DNA of 64,000 nt from Sympetrum striolatum (lineage: Eukaryota > Arthropoda > Insecta > Odonata > Libellulidae): the NCBI GenBank assembly GCA_947579665.1, contig OX388345.1:34625849-34689848 (forward strand), read 5' to 3'. Numbering within the stretch: the stretch's first letter is position 1; each line of letters starts with the position of its first letter. The notes under the pieces are model-generated. The model did not search any database. It was not told where the DNA came from and saw only the letters and a list, made by a program, of their open reading frames with translations. Shown here one piece after another: positions 59,388 through 64,000 of this stretch. Both the position numbers and the translations under genes were made by a program.

Positions 59388-62300
59388 TGAGGTGAATGTC
59401 AAGGTCTAAAACGCATAAGCCATGAGTTGTTGTGATATTTTGTCAATGCCAGTATTTTGATTCATCATCGGCATTGCTCACTGTCATTATGTTTTGTTTG
59501 CGTAAGCCAACAATTCAGCGAGGGAAGCTATGATATCATCGTCTGCTCGGCGCTGATTTTAATCTCCTCCAGTTTTTCTTTCATCCACACAGAGATTTGT
59601 GAAACACAGTTCTAAAAGGCGATAAGTGTGTCTTGCGCACATCACAGCTTTGGAAAATTACCAGTATTCGCGGAAATGCTCCGGGCCGATTGAGAAATGT
59701 GGAGGTTTTTGCCGATAACTTCCCTCTCCCTTCGCCAACGCCGTTTCATCGTTCCGCCGGAGCATTCCGCAAAATGCACTCTTTTTTTCTCTTTCGGCCT
59801 CTAGGTTTCATTCCTAGGAATGGCAGACGGCGATGCAACTGGATCATAAGCGAGTGAACTCACGTACACACCAATTCAAACAAACAACTCTCTCAGCAAG
59901 CAGACGGATCGCATACGTCCACATACGTGACGTTTCCTATTTTCCCTCTTCACCAACCCTCGGGTCATGCGGCACCAACGTGCTCTCATAGAAAGTTTCT
60001 ATTTCCCCCCTCCTCCTACACTGCCCAGATCTAATTGTGCATGGCCCTGGTGGAACTTGCTGAAAGTGAATTTCGGGGTGAAAGGTATTGCGAGGAATGG
60101 TGGAGAAAAATTCGAGCTTCTCTATAAATTTTCTAGCAACCAGACGTCACGTACTGCAACATGTGAACTCGTGGGGAGAGTACGTTCACTGTCGGTTTCG
60201 ATATAGGTTCGGATACGTTCAAATTAAGTGAGTTATAGAGGTATTGTCCAGCATACCATTTGGATCTGGCTTCCAAATCCCAGATGTTCAGCGAATTTTT
60301 TTATTTACATTTTACACTCGTGATGTTTTCTGGCCTAGCTCGAGCTTTTCAAAATATCTCCGCTATGTACTCATGACCATGATGAAGTAATAACGTTTCC
60401 ATCACCTCGGATAAACTGCGCTGCACATTCAAGAATATAACATGGGAAATAAAAATGAAATTTAAGATACCGTATCGTACCTTCTAATTCTGCATTTAAT
60501 TCAGATTTTTTCGTAGGAAAATATTCTTCTCATCAAAATAGAAGAAATGGCAACTAATCCATTGCTTATTGTAAATAGATATTTAACAAATACCGGTGAT
60601 CAAAACTGCAAGGAAACTATTCACCTACCTCACACACTTTTTATTATTTTGTTTCTCTGAGCCCTGGTATTTAATGTTCAGTTTTTGGCATAAATTTATG
60701 TCAACTATTGAAAAGTGAATGTGGTCATCAACCTGCGGATGACTCTATTAGTTCAAACCATAGTCGTCTTCATATAAATATTGTGGTTGGTAATAGTTCG
60801 TCTTTTCCTTGTTCATTTAGAGTATTCTAATATATTTTAATAAAATAATTTGGTTATTCCTAAATTTCTGTTGAAGTTAATTGGCCGAGCTATAAAGGTA
60901 ATTCCGTTGCGCTTTATTTTGATGATACTATTACCTATAAAATAGCTTTTTTTACTGCTTAGTTGCGGATAAATTATTATCAATATTGTGTATTTCTTCT
61001 ACATTTCAACTCATACCTATGAAAGCCTTCATAAAATGCTCGCATACAATAATTTGAAGTACGATTCCTTCGTTTATTAAAATGTCTTATATTTTTTGAG
61101 GTAAATTCAAAGCGATTATGAAAAGAATCATGTCGGAAAATTATTGGAAAATTATTTTCTATTATTATTTTTGCGAATCTCTCTGGAGCCCTTGTTCCCT
61201 CTAAATTTAATTTAGTTCTTTTATTTTGCTGCAAATATTTCGAGAGGATTTCTTTTCAGATTAGGAGAATAAAACTGCAATAATAATTTGTGAAACTTCC
61301 TTTCTTATTACAATCGGAGTCAATTTAAGAGTAGATATAATTCGTAAGAAAGTATTTTGAAGTTGTAATTTTCCCTCATTTAAATTTTCGCTATTTGATA
61401 TATTGATCGCAAGTTCTGCTAAAGAAAGATACTTTACAAAATGAATAAAATTGAAGGCAGTACCGTTTAAGAAGCATTCAAATCGACGTATTTTTTTACG
61501 GAAGACATCAGATGAGGCGAGATTTCATAACTTTTTCTTCTCGTGAGAGACCTTGATATATTAGTTAAATGATGTTTGTTATTGATAATAACACAAATTT
61601 TTATTTCCCTCATCCTAAGAGAAGAGAAACCAGTAGAATCGAGATGTCTTCCTCAGATTAGCCTTTCGCAAGTTAGAATCATGTCGCGCTCATCTTTACT
61701 AACGATTTTGTATTGCGAGCTTTTCCGTGAATGAGATATACGCACACGACACTCTACGTATAAGTAAAAAGAGCAATGAAAATTATTTTCAAGGATTCGG
61801 GAATTAATGAAGAGAACTCTTCATATTAACCCCAATCAAGTTCCTTGTACTAGTTACTGCGTGTATCCGATCTTAATGATAGCAGTCATTAAGGATTGTC
61901 AAGGGGTATTATGGCTTCAATAGAACTGAGTCGGCACGTGGAGGTTTCCCAGATGTATCTCTTATCGCGAATACATCGAATCCATTCCTATTTTCCAAAA
62001 AAAGTGACCTCTTAGTGAAAGAGTAAATGATATCACCTAATGTGAGATATTGGCCAAATTGGGCCCAGGATGATCTAATACTCGAGTTCCCGTTGCGAAA
62101 TATCTTTCCATGACTTCGCGCAATATCTCATCTTGAATCGGAGTGAGTGTCCAAGTTTTCCAATTGTCGATGTTTGTAAATAAATGGTGCGATTATGAAA
62201 GAGTGACATGATGTTTCATCAGGGGACTCGTTGCTGGTAATATACGATTTTACGCAGAGTAAGTAGTGATGTAAGTTTTATGAATGAAGAGTATCCCACT

Positions 62301-63187
62301 ATCTAAAGTAAGAGGGTAATAAATTTCCATCTCCATTTAATCCCATAATTATTCCATAGAAATAATTGCTATGGGTGCGAAACATGCTTCTCGTATAAAT
62401 TTTTGCATATAAAAATTGCTGGTGACTAATGCAGTTGGAATAAAGGTTTACCTGGTATGTTGAAGTAGGGTGGGTAATAGCTTCCGCGACCTCTACGGCT
62501 TTATACGTATCAGAGATTTCTGGAAAAGTTGTAAGAGATGTTAATAAGGGGGGTCGAATGTTGTGATCTATTATTTACATTATAATTTAATCATTTCAAA
62601 TTGCGTTACGTATTTTACTCGTTCATAAATACACGCATACATGTTTAGATGTGTTAACTACATCGATATGTGTGTTACGGAGGATTATACCTTAATCTTA
62701 TTCTTTTTAAGAAATCTGTATTACATGAAGATTTCCAAATCATTAAGTTACGATTAACGCTTAGGGACGTTTAATTTCCTTTACTTGTGAGCAACTACGG
62801 GTAGCAGAATTTCTGATTTATTGAGCACCTATACCAGTGCATCCTAAGAATACTTTCGCTTGTCGACTCATTATAACCTTGTTATCCGAGTTAACGATAA
62901 AGGGTAAACAAATTATCAGCCGGAAGGTAGTTTGGGCCACTTTTAAACCGGCGAGACAGTGTCTGCACAGTAGTACGGCCATGGTCCGTTTAGGACCTTA
63001 ACTACCGAAAGCTCTGAAGAGGGGATGAGGCTCAACGGGATGAATGAGGAGTGAGATCATTTTCCCTTTCCTTTCATCGCTTGAATATTCTGAATGAAAA
63101 ACGTTCCATGGATCCGGTGTCTCCATGGATAATAATTCTCGTAGCATTCTGTAAGAAGAGAACTAAATGAATGCCATTATTCAGCGT
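59388..63187. other. Unassigned DNA; GC-richer 59630-60200
   Basis: Frames of 74 and 79 codons on plus in the GC-richer patch and 84 codons on minus (61234-60980) carry no recognisable domain. No repeat or RNA feature seen. Confidence 0.4.
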
Positions 63188-63265
63188 TATTCATACTTCA
63201 GTGGCTTTAATGATATCACAGCCACGAAGAAGACTGTGACAAATGTAAATTAAATAAACATTATT
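63188..63265. repeat. Dispersed repeat C, copy 2
   Basis: TTCATACTTCAGTGGC, then TCACAGCCACGAAG, AAGACTGTGACAAATG and TAAATTAAATAAAC match the copy at 21222-21290 in the same orientation. Confidence 0.6.
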
Positions 63266-63672
63266 TCCATTGTTTTATGAATGACCATAAGAAAAATAAA
63301 AAATATTCTATTCATCGAAACATTTAAACAGAATTATAGATGCGAGTGTAGTAATGAAAGTGTTAATTTATTTATTTCTTAATTATTTTATTTATATTAT
63401 CCCGTTCATTTTCCGTTTGCTACATTGGCAGAATAAAATTAAGTGCGGCTGTGTTTATACGTTAATTAATTTTAATTTGAGGTGTTATTGGATTTTGCTA
63501 CCATATTTCGATGAATGGAATATTTTGCATTTTTAGATGTGATGATATGATATGAACGTCACTGAGGTATGAGTGGTACTGAATGATGGTACTAATTAAG
63601 TTCGTTCCGCATGAAATGTTAACAAAAGTGTTACTTGTGGGGTCATTATGCTTCCGTTATATTCCGTGATAT

Positions 63673-63936
63673 AATAAAATAATGTTATTTTGCTTTAGTA
63701 ATTATATTTAGTCACGCATCATTTGTTCTTTGAACAACTTCTTGGAATAATAAAAAGTTGTCAAATGCTAATGATATGTTTTTCATTAAATCCTATTATT
63801 TTCGAGATAAATAATGTTATTGTGCTTTGGTTATTATATCCAGTCATGTATCATTTATTCATTACGTCTAAGATGAAGAAATACTGACCAGAAAATAATA
63901 TTATGCGGAAATTTTAAATAATTATATTAGGGGACC
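63673..63936. repeat. Imperfect tandem duplication, about 132-bp unit
   Basis: AAATAATGTTATT, TGCTTTAGTAATTATAT and AGTCACGCATCATTTGTTC (from 63678) recur about 132 bp later as AAATAATGTTATTGTGCTTT, GGTTATTATAT and AGTCATGTATCATTTATTC. The end of the second unit is unclear. Confidence 0.7.
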
Positions 63937-64000
63937 CCTTTACCCATGCACATGTTATGAAGACTTGTTCCACAACCTCACTCCTCATCCTTCCTAGTTA
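63937..64000. other. Window end, unassigned
   Basis: Nothing recognised. Confidence 0.5.

Overview
This window is AT-rich, non-coding eukaryotic DNA, most likely from an insect or other arthropod. No open reading frame in it makes a convincing host gene. Every open frame is short (at most about 135 codons), none shows a protein family I recognise in sense orientation, and the longer ones sit in GC-richer patches where chance frames are expected. No rRNA, functional tRNA, CRISPR array, operon or bacterial-style gene was seen. The arthropod suggestion rests on the repeats: tRNA-headed SINEs ending in AAAT or AATA repeats, non-LTR retrotransposon 3' ends of the AATAAAGG-plus-AATA type, a Tc1/mariner-like miniature element, and hairpin elements carrying hammerhead-ribozyme-like cores of the kind known from Penelope-like retroelements. 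The stretch could be one long intron or an intergenic region.

Layout. 0-1.1 kb: a SINE cut by the window edge, a GC-richer patch and a hairpin element with an 11-bp target-site duplication. 6.3-7.3 kb: a nonautonomous element with inverted ends, an internal 317-bp tandem duplication and a CA microsatellite. 9.5-10.9 kb: an AT microsatellite, a non-LTR 3' end and a hAT-like remnant. 15.6-16.8 kb: a decayed SINE, a 16-bp minisatellite and a second non-LTR 3' end. 23.6-24.4 kb: a SINE, a GC-rich block open on both strands and an AACCGG-rich tract. 27.5-28.1 kb: four tRNA-like SINE heads in two head-to-head pairs. 32.2-35.3 kb: tandem repeats, including a perfect 134-bp duplication, and two LINE fragments. 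36.5-38.5 kb: the most structured region, with tandem and direct repeats around two adjacent hairpin insertions that share a target sequence; one contains a near-complete hammerhead ribozyme motif. 45.7 kb and 58.6 kb: two more hammerhead-like cores. 49.5 kb: a 77-bp Tc1/mariner-like MITE. 51.7-54.2 kb: two SINEs and a tandem duplication. 56.2 kb: another hairpin with a 16-bp direct repeat. 59.0-59.4 kb: a LINE ORF2 tail with its 3' end. The rest is unremarkable AT-rich sequence.

How it fits together. The window records repeated retrotransposition (LINEs, SINEs, probably Penelope-type hairpins) with minor DNA-transposon debris. The best candidate for something unusual is the set of hairpin insertions with long target duplications, and the three hammerhead-like cores whose stem II sequences covary between copies. 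That is an instance of a known phenomenon rather than a demonstrably new system. All repeat calls were made by eye, with no database search.
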